A DNA stretch of 64,000 nt, taken from the NCBI GenBank assembly GCA_958296165.1, contig OY282447.1, forward strand, positions 4,997,154-5,061,153, written 5' to 3'. Each line of letters opens with the position of its first letter. Position 1 is the stretch's first letter. Of this stretch, positions 27,901 to 37,904 are shown one piece after another. The position numbers were made by a program, and so were the translations under genes. Source of the stretch: an uncultured Pseudomonadales bacterium (GTDB lineage: Bacteria; Pseudomonadota; Gammaproteobacteria; Pseudomonadales; Azotimanducaceae). Below the pieces are notes generated by a model. That model did not search any database, was not told the DNA's origin, and saw nothing but the letters and a program-made list of their open reading frames with translations.

Positions 27901-29220
27901 CTAGAGGATGTAGCGCGAGAGGTCTTGGTTGTTGGCGATGTCCGCTAGATGCTCGTCCACGTAAGCGGCGCTGATCACGACGCACGGCTCGCCATCGCTG
28001 GCCTCGAAGGAGATCTTGTCCAAGAGCCGTTCCATCACGGTGTGCAGGCGCCGGGCGCCGATGTTCTCGGTGTTCTCGTTCACTTCGTAGGAGATCTCTG
28101 CGATGCGCGTAAGCGCGTCGTCCGCGAACTCGACATGGATGCCTTCGGTGGCCAAGAGCGCTTGGTATTGCTCGGTGAGCGACGCGGCCGGCTCGCCGAG
28201 GATGCGGCGGAAGTCGGCAGGCGTCAGCGCCCCCAGCTCGACGCGAATGGGCAGCCGTCCTTGCAGCTCCGGGATGAGGTCCGAAGGCTTGGCGAAGTGA
28301 AAGGCGCCAGAGGCGATGAACAGCACATGGTCCGTGCGCACCATGCCGTACTTCGTGTTCACCGTGCAGCCTTCAATGAGCGGCAACAGGTCGCGCTGCA
28401 CGCCTTCGCGCGAGACGTCGGCGCCGATGCTCTCGCTGCGTTTGGCCACTTTGTCGACCTCGTCCAAGAACACGATGCCGGTTTCTTCCACGGCGTCAAC
28501 GGCTCGCGTCTTGAGCTCGTCTTCGTTGATGAGCTTCATTGCTTCCTCCTCGCACAGCCGCCGTAGCGCATCGCGTACGCGCAGACGCATGGTGCGCGTG
28601 CGATTGTTGGCGAGGTTGGAGAACATGCTCTGCAGCTGGCCAGTGAGCTCCTCCATGCCCGGCGGCGAGACGATCTCGAAGCCGACGGCGACAGAGTCCA
28701 TCTCGATGTCCACTTCGTTGTCGTCCAAGTCGCCCTCGCGCAGCCGCTTGCGGAGCACTTGGCGCGTCGTCGCCATGTCGCGCCCGTCCTCGGCAGGCGA
28801 GCGCGGGGGCGGCAGCAGCACGTCGAGAAGGCGCTCCTCGGCGGCGTCTTCGGCGCGTGCCTGAACGCGCTCCATCGCCTGCTCGCGCAGCATCTTCACG
28901 GCGACGTCCGTCAAGTCGCGGATGATCGACTCGACGTCTCTGCCCACATAGCCCACTTCCGTGAACTTGGTGGCCTCCACCTTGATGAACGGCGCATTCG
29001 CCAAACGCGCCAGGCGACGGGCGATTTCCGTTTTGCCGACGCCGGTAGGACCGATCATGAGGATGTTCTTGGGCGTCACTTCCTCGCGCAGGCCGTCTTG
29101 CAGCTGCATGCGCCGCCAGCGGTTGCGCAGCGCGATGGCGACGGCTCGCTTGGCGTCGTCTTGGCCGATGATGTGCTTGTCGAGTTCGTGGACAATCTCT
29201 CGCGGCGTCATGAGGGTCAT
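27901..29220 (-). CDS. hslU: HslU ATPase subunit of the HslVU protease
   Basis: The product is 439 aa, the standard size. It begins with [15 protein letters not shown], Walker A GPTGVGKT is at 57-64, the pore loop region contains GYVGRDVES, Walker B is VFLDEVDK and the C-terminus ends DLSRYIL, which inserts into HslV. It unfolds substrates for HslV. The ATG at 29220 overlaps the hslV stop (ATGA). The open frame continues far upstream within hslV, but that is out of phase with the real gene. Confidence 0.97.
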   Translation of the reverse strand: MTLMTPREIVHELDKHIIGQDDAKRAVAIALRNRWRRMQLQDGLREEVTPKNILMIGPTGVGKTEIARRLARLANAPFIKVEATKFTEVGYVGRDVESIIRDLTDVAVKMLREQAMERVQARAEDAAEERLLDVLLPPPRSPAEDGRDMATTRQVLRKRLREGDLDDNEVDIEMDSVAVGFEIVSPPGMEELTGQLQSMFSNLANNRTRTMRLRVRDALRRLCEEEAMKLINEDELKTRAVDAVEETGIVFLDEVDKVAKRSESIGADVSREGVQRDLLPLIEGCTVNTKYGMVRTDHVLFIASGAFHFAKPSDLIPELQGRLPIRVELGALTPADFRRILGEPAASLTEQYQALLATEGIHVEFADDALTRIAEISYEVNENTENIGARRLHTVMERLLDKISFEASDGEPCVVISAAYVDEHLADIANNQDLSRYIL

Positions 29221-29795
29221 AGCGTCTCGATGGTGGCGTTGTGGTTGGTGTAGATGCAGATGTCCGCTGCGATCGCAAGGCTCTTGGCGACGATGTCGTG
29301 CGACGACAGCGCGGACTCGTTCAAGAGCGCCCGCGCCGCGGCCTGCGCGTAGGGGCCGCCGGAACCGATGGCAATGAGGCCGTCTTCCGGCTCGATCACG
29401 TCGCCATTGCCGGTAATGATCAGCGAGCTGCTGTTGTCGGCTACGGCAAGCAGCGCCTCCAAGCGCCGCAAGACTCGATCGGAGCGCCAGTCCTTGGCAA
29501 GTTCCACCGCGGCGCGGACGAGGTTGCCGTGGTACTTCTCCAATGCGCCCTCGAAGCGCTCGAACAACGTGAACGCATCGGCCGTGCCGCCGGCGAAGCC
29601 GGCCAAGATCTGATCCTGATGCAGCCGCCGCACCTTGCGGGCGTTGCTCTTCATGACCGTGTTGCCGACCGTGACTTGACCATCGCCTCCAAGCGCCACC
29701 TTGCCGGCGCGGCGGACCGAGACAATGGTTGTGCCTTCCAACTGCTGCAAGGTTGTCGTTCTCGCTGCGAGCCAAGGAGCGGCTCGGATTGGCAT
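29217..29795 (-). CDS. hslV: HslV peptidase subunit of the HslVU protease
   Basis: The product is 192 aa. The mature N-terminal catalytic threonine is in [20 protein letters not shown], followed by [15 protein letters not shown] and [16 protein letters not shown], all diagnostic. From the ATG at 29795 the propeptide would be 21 residues. E. coli has only Met, so one of the in-frame TTGs at 29750 or 29741 may be the true start. It forms the proteolytic chamber with HslU. Confidence 0.95.
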   Translation of the reverse strand: MPIRAAPWLAARTTTLQQLEGTTIVSVRRAGKVALGGDGQVTVGNTVMKSNARKVRRLHQDQILAGFAGGTADAFTLFERFEGALEKYHGNLVRAAVELAKDWRSDRVLRRLEALLAVADNSSSLIITGNGDVIEPEDGLIAIGSGGPYAQAAARALLNESALSSHDIVAKSLAIAADICIYTNHNATIETL

Positions 29796-29906
29796 ATTAG
29801 CATGGCGAGACGGACTGTCCGGCGTAAGGCCGGCCGCGAACGTCGCGATTTCATCTGCGCGAGCGATAATGCGCGCCCGCAGAATCGCACAACAAGGATT
29901 TCAAGC

Positions 29907-30842
29907 ATGGCGCAGATGTTTCGTCTCGTGGTCGCATGCGTCGTGCTCTCGGCCTTGCCGGCGACAGCCGCCGTAGTGCATTTCGTCAACGGCGACAGGC
30001 TGACGGGCACGCTCACCAACTCGCCCGCCGGCAGCGTTGCGATCGACGTGCCGCATGTCGGCGTAGTCGTCGTGCCATCGGCGCACGTTGCCCGCGTAGT
30101 GCCGGCCAAGCAGCCCGCAGCCGCCATCGAACCCGCTTCGGCGGCCGAGACCAGCGAGCGCATCTCGGCGTGGGATGTGCGCTCAGACCTAGGGCTGGTC
30201 GTTGCCAGCGGCAACACTCGCACGCAAGACGTGAACCTCGTCTCGGCCGCACAACGCACTGGCGACGTCTTCGACAACGTGATCAGCCTGGCTTTGCGCC
30301 GTGCCAACGCCCAGGCTGGCGCCGAGGGGCGCATAACGCGCACGAAGGATCACGTCGACGTCAAGTACGACCTGCGCTGGAAGTACGATGAATCGTGGTA
30401 CGCCGTGGCCAATTTCCAGTTCTTCCGGGATCCGATCAAGCAACTCAACCGGCGCTACACCACCGGCGTCGGCCTCGGCCACACGCTGTGGGACGAGCAA
30501 CGCGGCACGTTCAAGACCGACTTTGGCATCAGCCAAGTGTTCGAGGCGAAGGAGGGCGTTGGCGTAGTCTCCCGTTCGGACGCACCGGCACTGCGTTGGA
30601 GCTTGACTTTCAAGCACTGGCTGAGGCCAGAGTCGTTGGAGATATTCCACAACAATGAACTGCTCCGCATCCTAGCTCCCGAGCACGGCATGGTGTGGGA
30701 TTCCGACACTGGATTGCGCTACCACTTGAACAGTCGCTGGCATGCCGGTCTACGCTTGGACATCGAGCACGAGACCGAGCCGGCGGTCGGGCGAGCTAGA
30801 ACCGACGCCAGCTATGCCATCGACCTAGGCGTGAAGATGTAG
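29907..30842 (+). CDS. Exported DUF481 (YdiY-like) protein
   Basis: The product is 311 aa. It has a signal peptide (about residues 1-21, ending TAA), a short SH3-like N-terminal region (VHFVNGDRLTGTL) and then the DUF481 beta-barrel-like repeats (DLGLVVASGNTRTQDVNL, YDESWYAVANFQFFRD, and alternating hydrophobic strands to the end). It is probably an outer-membrane or periplasmic barrel. The ATG at 29907 is preceded by AAGGA. Confidence 0.82.
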   Translation: MAQMFRLVVACVVLSALPATAAVVHFVNGDRLTGTLTNSPAGSVAIDVPHVGVVVVPSAHVARVVPAKQPAAAIEPASAAETSERISAWDVRSDLGLVVASGNTRTQDVNLVSAAQRTGDVFDNVISLALRRANAQAGAEGRITRTKDHVDVKYDLRWKYDESWYAVANFQFFRDPIKQLNRRYTTGVGLGHTLWDEQRGTFKTDFGISQVFEAKEGVGVVSRSDAPALRWSLTFKHWLRPESLEIFHNNELLRILAPEHGMVWDSDTGLRYHLNSRWHAGLRLDIEHETEPAVGRARTDASYAIDLGVKM

Positions 30843-30858
30843 CTAGCACGCCCGTGCG

Positions 30859-30880
30859 GGCCGGTGCCGCGGCACCGGCC
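30859..30880. terminator. Perfect 22-bp palindrome between convergent genes
   Basis: The arms GGCCGGTGCCG and CGGCACCGGCC form a perfect palindrome with no spacer, in the 46-bp gap between the DUF481 stop and the convergent SPOR gene stop. It can act in both directions. It lacks a T-run. Confidence 0.5.
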
Positions 30881-30888
30881 GCGCGGCG

Positions 30889-31506
30889 TCAGGGTGTGGG
30901 CGAATATGCTACGGGCAGGGCGGAGATGTCTCTGGAACGTAGGCTGGTCCGGTTGCGCTCCATCTCCGCCTTGGTCGAGAAAGGCCCCACCATCACGCGG
31001 TGCCACACGCCCCCACTTGAGCTAGGCACGTCGCTCACCACCACCGACATGCCCTCCAGCAGAAGTTCGGCGCGCATGGCGTCCGCTTCGTCGCGGTTGC
31101 TGAACGAACCAGCCTGCAGCAGGTATTCGTTCGTGTTCGGATCGCTCCGGGCGAGTTCCGCGGCGCCCTGGGCAGGGGCCGACGGCGCAACGACGGCGGC
31201 CGGCGAGGAGGCCCTCTCCGGCGCATTGAAGGGCGCAACGCCAGTCACCACTTCTTCGTTCGGCAGGAGGTCCATGAATTGGTAGGTGAGCCCCGGCGTG
31301 ACCGGCTCGCTGGCCGCCGCATCCGCTGACGCCTTGGCGCCGAAGGTGGGAACGAGGTCCGGGCCATAGACCAGCATCAGCGCCAGCGCCGCTCCGAACA
31401 GCGTGCCGATACCGAACGAGCGGGCGGAGAAACCCCGACCGGCTGACCGCGCCGCACCGCCGCGCTTCTTGCCGGCCGCCTTCCTTGGCGCGTTGCTCCT
31501 TGACAT
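30889..31506 (-). CDS. SPOR-domain cell-division protein, FtsN-like
   Basis: The product is 205 aa. The basic cytoplasmic N-terminus is rich in Lys, Arg, Gly and Ala, one transmembrane helix spans about 31-48, an Ala/Pro-rich linker follows, and a C-terminal SPOR domain is at about 125-200 (NEYLLQAGSFSNRDEADAMR and VMVGPFSTKAEME). SPOR domains bind denuded septal peptidoglycan. It lies between priA and hslV as ftsN does in gammaproteobacteria, where the order priA-ftsN-hslVU is common, which supports an FtsN-like role. Confidence 0.85.
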   Translation of the reverse strand: MSRSNAPRKAAGKKRGGAARSAGRGFSARSFGIGTLFGAALALMLVYGPDLVPTFGAKASADAAASEPVTPGLTYQFMDLLPNEEVVTGVAPFNAPERASSPAAVVAPSAPAQGAAELARSDPNTNEYLLQAGSFSNRDEADAMRAELLLEGMSVVVSDVPSSSGGVWHRVMVGPFSTKAEMERNRTSLRSRDISALPVAYSPTP

Positions 31507-31556
31507 GGACGATCCTTGCTCCGAACAGCCCGATCATACTCCTTGGCGGCATTGCG

Positions 31557-33755
31557 TCAAAGCGTATCGACGGGATCGACATCGATGGCCCAGCGCACGC
31601 CCGGCGCCTTCGGAGCGGCGTCTTCCAAGCGCGTCAGCGCGCGGCGCAAATCAGCTCGGCGCGATGCCAGCGCCAACAGCTGGAAGCGGTGTCGGTCCGC
31701 ACGCCTCGCGATCGGCGCAGGCGCCGGTCCCAGCACTTCCACCTCGTCGCCTTCGATGACTTCCCGTGCTTCGCCGAGCAGCGTGGCCGCGCCGGTCTCG
31801 GTTTCGCTGTCGGCTCGAATCACAGCCAGTGCAGCGAACGGCGGCATGTGCGCGGCAGCCCGCAATTCCAGCTCGTTGCGCGCGAAAGCACCGTAGCCGG
31901 CGCTGATCAGCGCGGTGAGGTTGGCGTTGTCCGGGTCGAAGGTTTGGATGCAGACTTCGCCAGCGCGCAGCGCCCGGCCAGCCCGGCCGGCCACCTGGAT
32001 GATCAGCTGCGCGGTGCGCTCGGGGCCACGGAAGTCGGCCGATAGAAAGCCGCTGTCGGCGTCCAGAATCGCCACCAGCGTGACATTCGGGAAGTGATGG
32101 CCCTTGGCCAGCATCTGCGTGCCCACCAAAATCGCTGGCGCCCCGCTGCGCAAAGCAGCCAGATCCGCGGCCAAGCGTCGAGCGCTGCGAGTGGTGTCTC
32201 GGTCGATGCGGTAGAGCGGCACGTTCGGGTACCGTTCGACGAGCGCTTCCTCGGCGCGCTGCGTGCCCGTGCCCACCGGCGTCAGCTCGGCAGCGCCGCA
32301 AGACGGACATCGGCTCGGCGCGGCACATCGCCAATCGCAGTGATGGCAGCGCAACTGCCCCGCCGCTTCGCGCCGCAGATCTTGGTGCCGCGCGCGGTGC
32401 GCACGATGGTAGGTGAGCTTGGCGTCGCAGTGGTCGCACTGCGCCCGCCACGCGCACTTGGCGCACAGCAATGCCGGCGCGTAGCCGCGTCGATTGAGGA
32501 ACACCAGCACTTGGTTGTTGGCGGCGAGATGGCGCGCCATCGCATCGTGCAGGGGCTCGCAGAGGCCACGGTCCAAACGCTGGCCGCGTATGTCCAGCAA
32601 CCGGAACGTCGGCATCAAGGCGCCGCCGGCACGTTCCTTCAAGGCGGCGTATTGGTAACGGCCAAGGCGGACGTTCTGCAACGACTCCAAGGATGGCGTG
32701 GCGCTGCCGAGCACCACGGGAATGGACAACATCCGGCCGCGCTTGACGGCCACATCCCGCGCCGAATAGCGCAAGCCGTCGCCTTGTTTGAAGGAACCGT
32801 CGTGTTCTTCGTCGACGATGATGACGCCCAAGTCGGCAAAGGGCGTGAAGATGGCCGAGCGGGTGCCGATCAGCACCTTGTGAGCGCCGCTCGCGCACTT
32901 GCACCAGATGTCGAAACGCTGCGCGTCCGACACGGCCGAATGCAGCGTTGCCGCGGCGCCGAACCGCTCTTTGAAACGAGCGGTGGTCTGCGGCGCCAAC
33001 GCGATCTCCGGCACCAGCACGAGCGCTTGGCGGCCTTGGCGCAACACTTCGCCGATCACTTGCAGATAGACCTCTGTTTTGCCGCTGCCCGTGACCCCAT
33101 CCAGCAAGTGTGTGGAGGCACTGCCTAGCGATGCGGAAATGGCCTCGATGGCGGCTGCCTGGGCGGCCGTGGGCCGCAAGTGGGAGCGCGGGTCGCCAGC
33201 GCTGTAGCAGGGCGCCAGCGGCCTCGCCCGGACGAGGCCGCGGCCGCGCAGCGCGGCGATGTGGCGGCGCACGAAACCCAGCCCCTTGAGTTCTGAATCC
33301 AGCACGCCGCCGAGCTGCTGAAGGCGCTCGTAGGCCAGGCGCTGTTTAGGCGCACGCTTGAGCAATTCGGATGCCTCGGCATCCTCTACCGCCTGCCAAG
33401 TCACCTCGCTGACGGGCTCGGCCGGTGCGCCGCGCCGCGCCTTGGCCGGCAACATCGTGGCGTACACGGCACCGATCGGATGGTGATAGTAGGAAGCCAG
33501 CCACGCCGCCAAGTCGACCAAGTCGGACGACAGGATCGGCGTCTGATCCAACACTTCGTCGATCTCTTTGAGCGCGAAGGGCGATACATCACCGACGCCC
33601 GCAACGATGCCGACAACATGCGTTCCGGCAAAAGGCACGCGCACTCGTGTGCCGGGCGAGAGGGCCCCAGGGCTGCTTGCCGCGTAATCGAAGGTGCGGC
33701 GCAGCGGCCGAGGCACCGCCACCTGCACGACCACCGATGCGTCCTCGCCGGGCAT
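31557..33755 (-). CDS. priA: Primosomal helicase PriA
   Basis: The product is 732 aa from the ATG at 33755, exactly the E. coli length; the longer open frame to 34049 is not needed. Walker A GVTGSGKT is at 220-227 and DEEH at 315-318. Eight zinc cysteines lie in CAKCAWRAQCDHC and CHHCDW...CPSCG, and motif VI is IQVAGRAGRA. PriA restarts replication at stalled forks. It is divergent from the glycosidase gene. Confidence 0.95.
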   Translation of the reverse strand: MPGEDASVVVQVAVPRPLRRTFDYAASSPGALSPGTRVRVPFAGTHVVGIVAGVGDVSPFALKEIDEVLDQTPILSSDLVDLAAWLASYYHHPIGAVYATMLPAKARRGAPAEPVSEVTWQAVEDAEASELLKRAPKQRLAYERLQQLGGVLDSELKGLGFVRRHIAALRGRGLVRARPLAPCYSAGDPRSHLRPTAAQAAAIEAISASLGSASTHLLDGVTGSGKTEVYLQVIGEVLRQGRQALVLVPEIALAPQTTARFKERFGAAATLHSAVSDAQRFDIWCKCASGAHKVLIGTRSAIFTPFADLGVIIVDEEHDGSFKQGDGLRYSARDVAVKRGRMLSIPVVLGSATPSLESLQNVRLGRYQYAALKERAGGALMPTFRLLDIRGQRLDRGLCEPLHDAMARHLAANNQVLVFLNRRGYAPALLCAKCAWRAQCDHCDAKLTYHRAHRARHQDLRREAAGQLRCHHCDWRCAAPSRCPSCGAAELTPVGTGTQRAEEALVERYPNVPLYRIDRDTTRSARRLAADLAALRSGAPAILVGTQMLAKGHHFPNVTLVAILDADSGFLSADFRGPERTAQLIIQVAGRAGRALRAGEVCIQTFDPDNANLTALISAGYGAFARNELELRAAAHMPPFAALAVIRADSETETGAATLLGEAREVIEGDEVEVLGPAPAPIARRADRHRFQLLALASRRADLRRALTRLEDAAPKAPGVRWAIDVDPVDTL

Positions 33756-33960
33756 CGTGGTTTGTTGCTCATGCCGTCCACCCGCTGGCGCGGAATCCAC
33801 GGCAGAGGCGGTTTGGATCGGCAACTGACGGTTCACGGCTGCGCTTCGCCCTTGAGCGCGCCATGCTCGCACGGGCATGAACCTACAACAAGGACGCGCC
33901 TTGAGGCGCACGCCATATTGAATAGAGTTCGCGTCATACTCTCGCCAAGACAGTGGAGAC

Positions 33961-36873
33961 ATGGCCGTGTGGAGGCTCAACGTCGCTCGGCGCCAAAGCC
34001 ACGCTCCCGCCTCGGCGAGATTGCTCGCCATCGTGGTCGCTCTGTGCATCTCGCCGCCGGCAACCGCTGTGCTGGTGGACTACCCCTACGATCCCGATGC
34101 GCTCCCCAAGCCCATTCTGGACGGCCGCGAGGATTGGATTGAGCTGTACTACAAGGCTTGGGACTTAGCGGCGGACAACATCAACTTCGCAAGCCAAAGC
34201 AGCGGCTTCACAGCGGAATACATGGACGAGGCATTGTCCGAAAACAAGGTCTGGCAGTGGGACATGCTGTTCATAGCCATGTTCGCCAAGTATTCGAACG
34301 GCGAACTACCCATCATGAACGGGGTGGACAACTTCTACCGCAAGCAACGCCTGGACGGCTTCATCTGCCGCGAGCTCAGCGAACGCGATGGCACGGACAT
34401 CTACCCCAACAGCGCCCAGCCCTGGCCGGTCTCCAACCCCAATCCGCCCTTGTATTCCTGGGCGGAATGGGACTACTACCGGGTCACGGGGGACGCCAGC
34501 CGCTTCACAAAGGCCATCGCCAGCAACCGCAAGGACGAGCGCCCGCACACCAAGACCATCCTTGAGCGCATGTTCGACCACCACTTCTGGATCAAGAACA
34601 ACATCCGCCACGCCGATGGCCACTACCGCTCGGATTACTGGGCGAACGGCATGGACGATTCGCCGAGAAACGAAATCACGATGGAAGGCGGCTGGATGGA
34701 CTTGGCCGCGCAGCAGGCGCTGTCCGCCCTCTATTTGGCCAAAATCGCCGCCGTCGTCGGCGACGACGCGAAGCGGGAGGCCATGCTCGCCGAGCACCGC
34801 GAGCACAAAGATCTGGTGAACAACGCCTACTGGCACGAAGCGGACAAGCTCTACTACGACCTCGACGCCAATCGGGCGGTGTTCAAAACCAGGACGGTGG
34901 CGGCCTTCTGGCCCCTCGTTGCCGAAGTTGCCAGTCGCCACCAGGCCGACCATTTGGTCCACCACCTCGTTGACTTCCACGGGTTCTGGCGCCCGTTGCT
35001 GGTACCGACGCTGGCCGCCGATCAACCCGACTACAGCGCCACCGGCGAGTACTGGCAAGGCGCGAGCTGGCCGCCGACCACCTACATGGTCGCCAGAGGA
35101 CTGGCGGCGCAGGGCTACCGGCGGTTGGCGCGGACCGTTGCGGAAAACTACGTGGACGGCCTTGCCGCGCTCTATCGGCGCACCGGCACCATTTGGGAGA
35201 ACAGTGCGCCGGAGCTTGTAGCGCCAAGCAACGACTCCGTCCCGCACTTTGTCGGCTGGGGAGGCCTAGGGCCCATCGCCATGTTGATTGAGCACGTCAT
35301 CGGCATAGATCTCAACGCCCCGGAAGGCAAGGTGGAATGGCACTTGGGGCAGGTTGCCCGGAACGGCGTGGAGAACCTCGACTTCGCCGGCGGCACGATA
35401 GTGCGGATGGTCAGCGCCGCCCGCTTGGAGGCCGATGCGCCTGCTGCCATCGCCATCGAAACCACGGTTCCTTTCACTTTGACCCTGTGGATCGGCGCCC
35501 GCAGCTTCACGCAACGGATTGCCGCCGGGCCAGAAAGAACCTACCGCTTTGGTTTCGACAACCGGGCGCCCACAGCCAATCCCAACGGCCCGTACCGGCT
35601 AAAGCCGGACCGGACCGTAGCGTTCAGTAGCGCCGGCTCCGCGGACGAGGACGGAGAGATCACTAGCTACCACTGGGACTTCGGAGACGGCGCGAGCAGC
35701 GACGAGGCCAATCCAACGCACCGCTACGCAGCGCCCGGCAACTATCGCGTCAGTCTCACCGCGACCGACGACGGCGGTGCCACCGCGAGGGCGCAGACCT
35801 TCGTCAGCGGCACCGCCGTCGCGCCGGTGGCCGCCTTCTACGGCGACAGGATCAGGCTGAAACACGGCGGCAGCGTCCGCTTTCGCGATCAATCCATTCA
35901 CGGCCCCAATCGATGGGATTGGCAGTTTCCCGGCGGCGACCCGACTAGCAGCGCCGAACGCGACCCCGTCGTCCGCTACCCGGTCCCAGGCGCATACGAC
36001 GTGACGCTGAAGGTGGGCAACGCCTACGGCGAGTCCACCGAGTCCTACCAAGCCTATGTAGACGTCTTGGGAGATGACCCCACCCCTACGGACTACTGCG
36101 CCACAGCGCCTAGCTTCGGCAGCTACACCTACATTGCCAGGGCCTCCTTCGGCCCGTTGGACAACCGCACCGGCTCGGACCGCTACAGTCTGCACGGCGC
36201 GCCCGTGCAGATCGGCGTCAATTCAACCCAACATCTGCTGGTGGAGATCGATGTCATCAACGCCGTAGACAACGACAGAAATCTGGTGCGGGCTTGGGTT
36301 GACTGGAACGCAGACCGGCAGTTCGACGACGACGAGCAGATCATGGCCCAGGCGGTCGTCATGTCCGCTCAGCCGGTGCAGGCGTCGCAGCCATTCGCCG
36401 TGCCGTCTGGCGTCGACGGCATCCGGCGCATGAGGGTCAAGGCGAACTACGATGCGGGGCCGGCAAACGATTTCGGCGCCTGTTTCTACTTCGAGAGCGG
36501 CGAGGTCGAGGACTATCAAATCGAAATAGTCCATCCGCCGCCATCACCTCAGCAAGAACTGTCGACGGGCGGCGACCAACTGACGCTGGACCTGCGTTCG
36601 ATGTTCCTGTCAGACAGCGAACGTCCCGCCAGCTACAGCGCGGAGTCCGACAACGCGGCCTTGGCCACAGCGCAAGTCGCCGGCGGCCGACTGCTTCTGA
36701 CGTCCAATCCGAACGATGCGACTGGCGTTGCCAACATCGTCGTCACGGCCAACTACGGCGACGGCCGACAGGCGACCTTCAGCCTCGCAGTAACCGTTCA
36801 CGCCGCCGAGCGGAGCTTTCTCCGAGGATGGCGGCTTGCGACGATGGAGAACGCACCATCTGGTTCGCAATGA
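33961..36873 (+). CDS. Secreted MGH1/trehalase-like glycosidase with PKD and GEVED domains
   Basis: The product is 970 aa. A signal peptide (cleavage near residue 37) is followed by an (alpha/alpha)6-barrel catalytic domain at about 45-530 with ENKVWQWDMLF, PPLYSWAEWDYYR, NGMDDSPRNE and YWQGASWPPTTYMV, as in MGH1/GH63-like and trehalase-like enzymes. A PKD domain follows (about 540-625, with WDFGDG), then a second PKD-like domain (about 630-705), a GEVED domain (about 715-860, with WVDWNADRQFDDDE and FYFESGEVEDYQIEI) and a last beta-sandwich. It is probably an extracellular glycan-degrading enzyme with surface-binding modules; the substrate is unknown. Confidence 0.82.
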   Translation: MAVWRLNVARRQSHAPASARLLAIVVALCISPPATAVLVDYPYDPDALPKPILDGREDWIELYYKAWDLAADNINFASQSSGFTAEYMDEALSENKVWQWDMLFIAMFAKYSNGELPIMNGVDNFYRKQRLDGFICRELSERDGTDIYPNSAQPWPVSNPNPPLYSWAEWDYYRVTGDASRFTKAIASNRKDERPHTKTILERMFDHHFWIKNNIRHADGHYRSDYWANGMDDSPRNEITMEGGWMDLAAQQALSALYLAKIAAVVGDDAKREAMLAEHREHKDLVNNAYWHEADKLYYDLDANRAVFKTRTVAAFWPLVAEVASRHQADHLVHHLVDFHGFWRPLLVPTLAADQPDYSATGEYWQGASWPPTTYMVARGLAAQGYRRLARTVAENYVDGLAALYRRTGTIWENSAPELVAPSNDSVPHFVGWGGLGPIAMLIEHVIGIDLNAPEGKVEWHLGQVARNGVENLDFAGGTIVRMVSAARLEADAPAAIAIETTVPFTLTLWIGARSFTQRIAAGPERTYRFGFDNRAPTANPNGPYRLKPDRTVAFSSAGSADEDGEITSYHWDFGDGASSDEANPTHRYAAPGNYRVSLTATDDGGATARAQTFVSGTAVAPVAAFYGDRIRLKHGGSVRFRDQSIHGPNRWDWQFPGGDPTSSAERDPVVRYPVPGAYDVTLKVGNAYGESTESYQAYVDVLGDDPTPTDYCATAPSFGSYTYIARASFGPLDNRTGSDRYSLHGAPVQIGVNSTQHLLVEIDVINAVDNDRNLVRAWVDWNADRQFDDDEQIMAQAVVMSAQPVQASQPFAVPSGVDGIRRMRVKANYDAGPANDFGACFYFESGEVEDYQIEIVHPPPSPQQELSTGGDQLTLDLRSMFLSDSERPASYSAESDNAALATAQVAGGRLLLTSNPNDATGVANIVVTANYGDGRQATFSLAVTVHAAERSFLRGWRLATMENAPSGSQ

Positions 36874-36957
36874 ACGCCCGCCGCCGGCGCGCTCGTGCTC
36901 GCGATCCACGAACTCCAAGAAGTGCCGGAATCAGCGAGCGCGCAACGCCAGAGACGG

Positions 36958-36986
36958 TTGTGTGGACGGGTCGACGTCTCTACAAT
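36958..36986 (+). promoter_or_regulatory. Promoter of tRNA-Lys
   Basis: TTGTGT and TACAAT are separated by 17 bp and lie about 40 bp upstream of the tRNA. The -10 matches 5 of 6 positions and the -35 matches only TTG. Spacing and position fit a sigma-70 promoter. Confidence 0.55.
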
Positions 36987-37024
36987 GCCGTCGGCTTTCG
37001 GGTCGCGTCGTCGCGGCCTTGCGC

Positions 37025-37100
37025 GGGTCGTTAGCTCAGTCGGTAGAGCAGCGGGCTTTTAACCCGTTGGTCCTGGGTTCGAGCCCCAGACGGCCCACCA
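37025..37100 (+). tRNA. tRNA-Lys (anticodon TTT)
   Basis: The gene is 76 nt including encoded CCA. The acceptor stem GGGTCGT pairs with ACGGCCC with one G-T wobble. The D arm is TAGCTCAGTCGGTAGAGCA, the anticodon loop CTTTTAA reads TTT, and the T loop is GGTTCGAGCC. The jetD remnant stop codon lies 3 bp after it on the other strand. Confidence 0.97.
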
Positions 37101-37102
37101 AC

Positions 37103-37752
37103 CTACGCCGCGCAACGGCGCTCCAATTCCGCCAGTGCCGTGCGCACCCATGCGAAGCCGATCCGCTCTTGGCCTAGGCGCAAGTTTGTGCCGAGGCGGT
37201 TGTTGCGCAAGTCGTCGTAGAGTGCCTGTTCCGGTGCCGTGAGATGGGCAAGGTCGCGCCGCACGGGCAATTTCTCCTTTGTCCACATGGCGCGGAACGC
37301 CAGCAATGTCTCACGATCCATCAACAGCGACTGCGCGTGCTCGAAACGGCAGCGCAAGGCGTCTAGACCGGCGAAGCCGCGCGTGTCGATGTCGCCCCAG
37401 TGGTGAACCCCACAGCGCAGCAGCCACTCGGCTTGGCCCAACGGGCCGAAGTCGCAGCCGGCAGCCAGTATCGCCACGCTGTCCTTGAGCGGCGGCAGGG
37501 CCAGGAAGTTGATCTCGTTCCCCGTGATGACTGCGGTCTTAACGCCCGTTTCAAGGCTCGCGAACGTCTTCGCGTCTAGGGTGACGTCTTGGTCGTTGGT
37601 GCCAGCCAGCAAGTTGTGCTCGCGGTCGAGCATGCGCAGGCGAATGCGAGCTGGCTTGTCCAGAAAGCCGTATCGTTTGGCGAATCCCGCCAGACCCTGG
37701 GCGGCGGCATCGATGCTGCCGGGCAGCAGTGCAGCATCCAGCAATTCCGCCA
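37103..37752 (-). pseudogene. jetD: 3' half of a JetD-like gene (DUF2220/Toprim part), severed by the element
   Basis: This encodes about 213 residues homologous to the C-terminal nuclease half of Wadjet JetD (DUF2220). Key segments are AGFAKRYGFLDKPARIRLRMLD, ITGNEINFLALPP, HHWGDIDTRGFAGLDALR with Toprim-like acidic residues, SLLMDRETLLAFR and APEQALYDDLRNNRLG. The canonical N-terminal DUF3322 half is missing here and is found 24 kb away at 61732-62312 in the same orientation and phase. The open frame continues 28 bp into the element to a GTG at 37780, so a short orphan protein could still be made. JetD is the endonuclease of the anti-plasmid Wadjet complex; jetA, jetB and jetC are not in the window. 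Confidence 0.9.
37743..37752. other. attL core of the element
   Basis: The 10 bases AATTCCGCCA join element DNA (right) to the jetD 3' half (left). They are identical to the core at 61732-61741 and in the same codon phase of jetD (Ala-Glu-Phe/Leu codons on the minus strand). Confidence 0.85.
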
Positions 37753-37904
37753 CTACAATACTATATCTTGTTGATTTCACTGCGATTTATGCAGGTGCTA
37801 CCTGCTGTTTGTTCCAATTCTTGTGCCTTTTCGGCCGCGACGCGGACGCATCGACGGCGCATGGTACGCCCGCTTGACGATGGCCGCTGTCCCATTACGT
37901 CCGC

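Noticed and set aside
29221-29775. Upstream extension of hslU to 29775
   Set aside because: It runs through hslV in the wrong phase; the conserved HslU start and ATGA overlap place the gene start at 29220.
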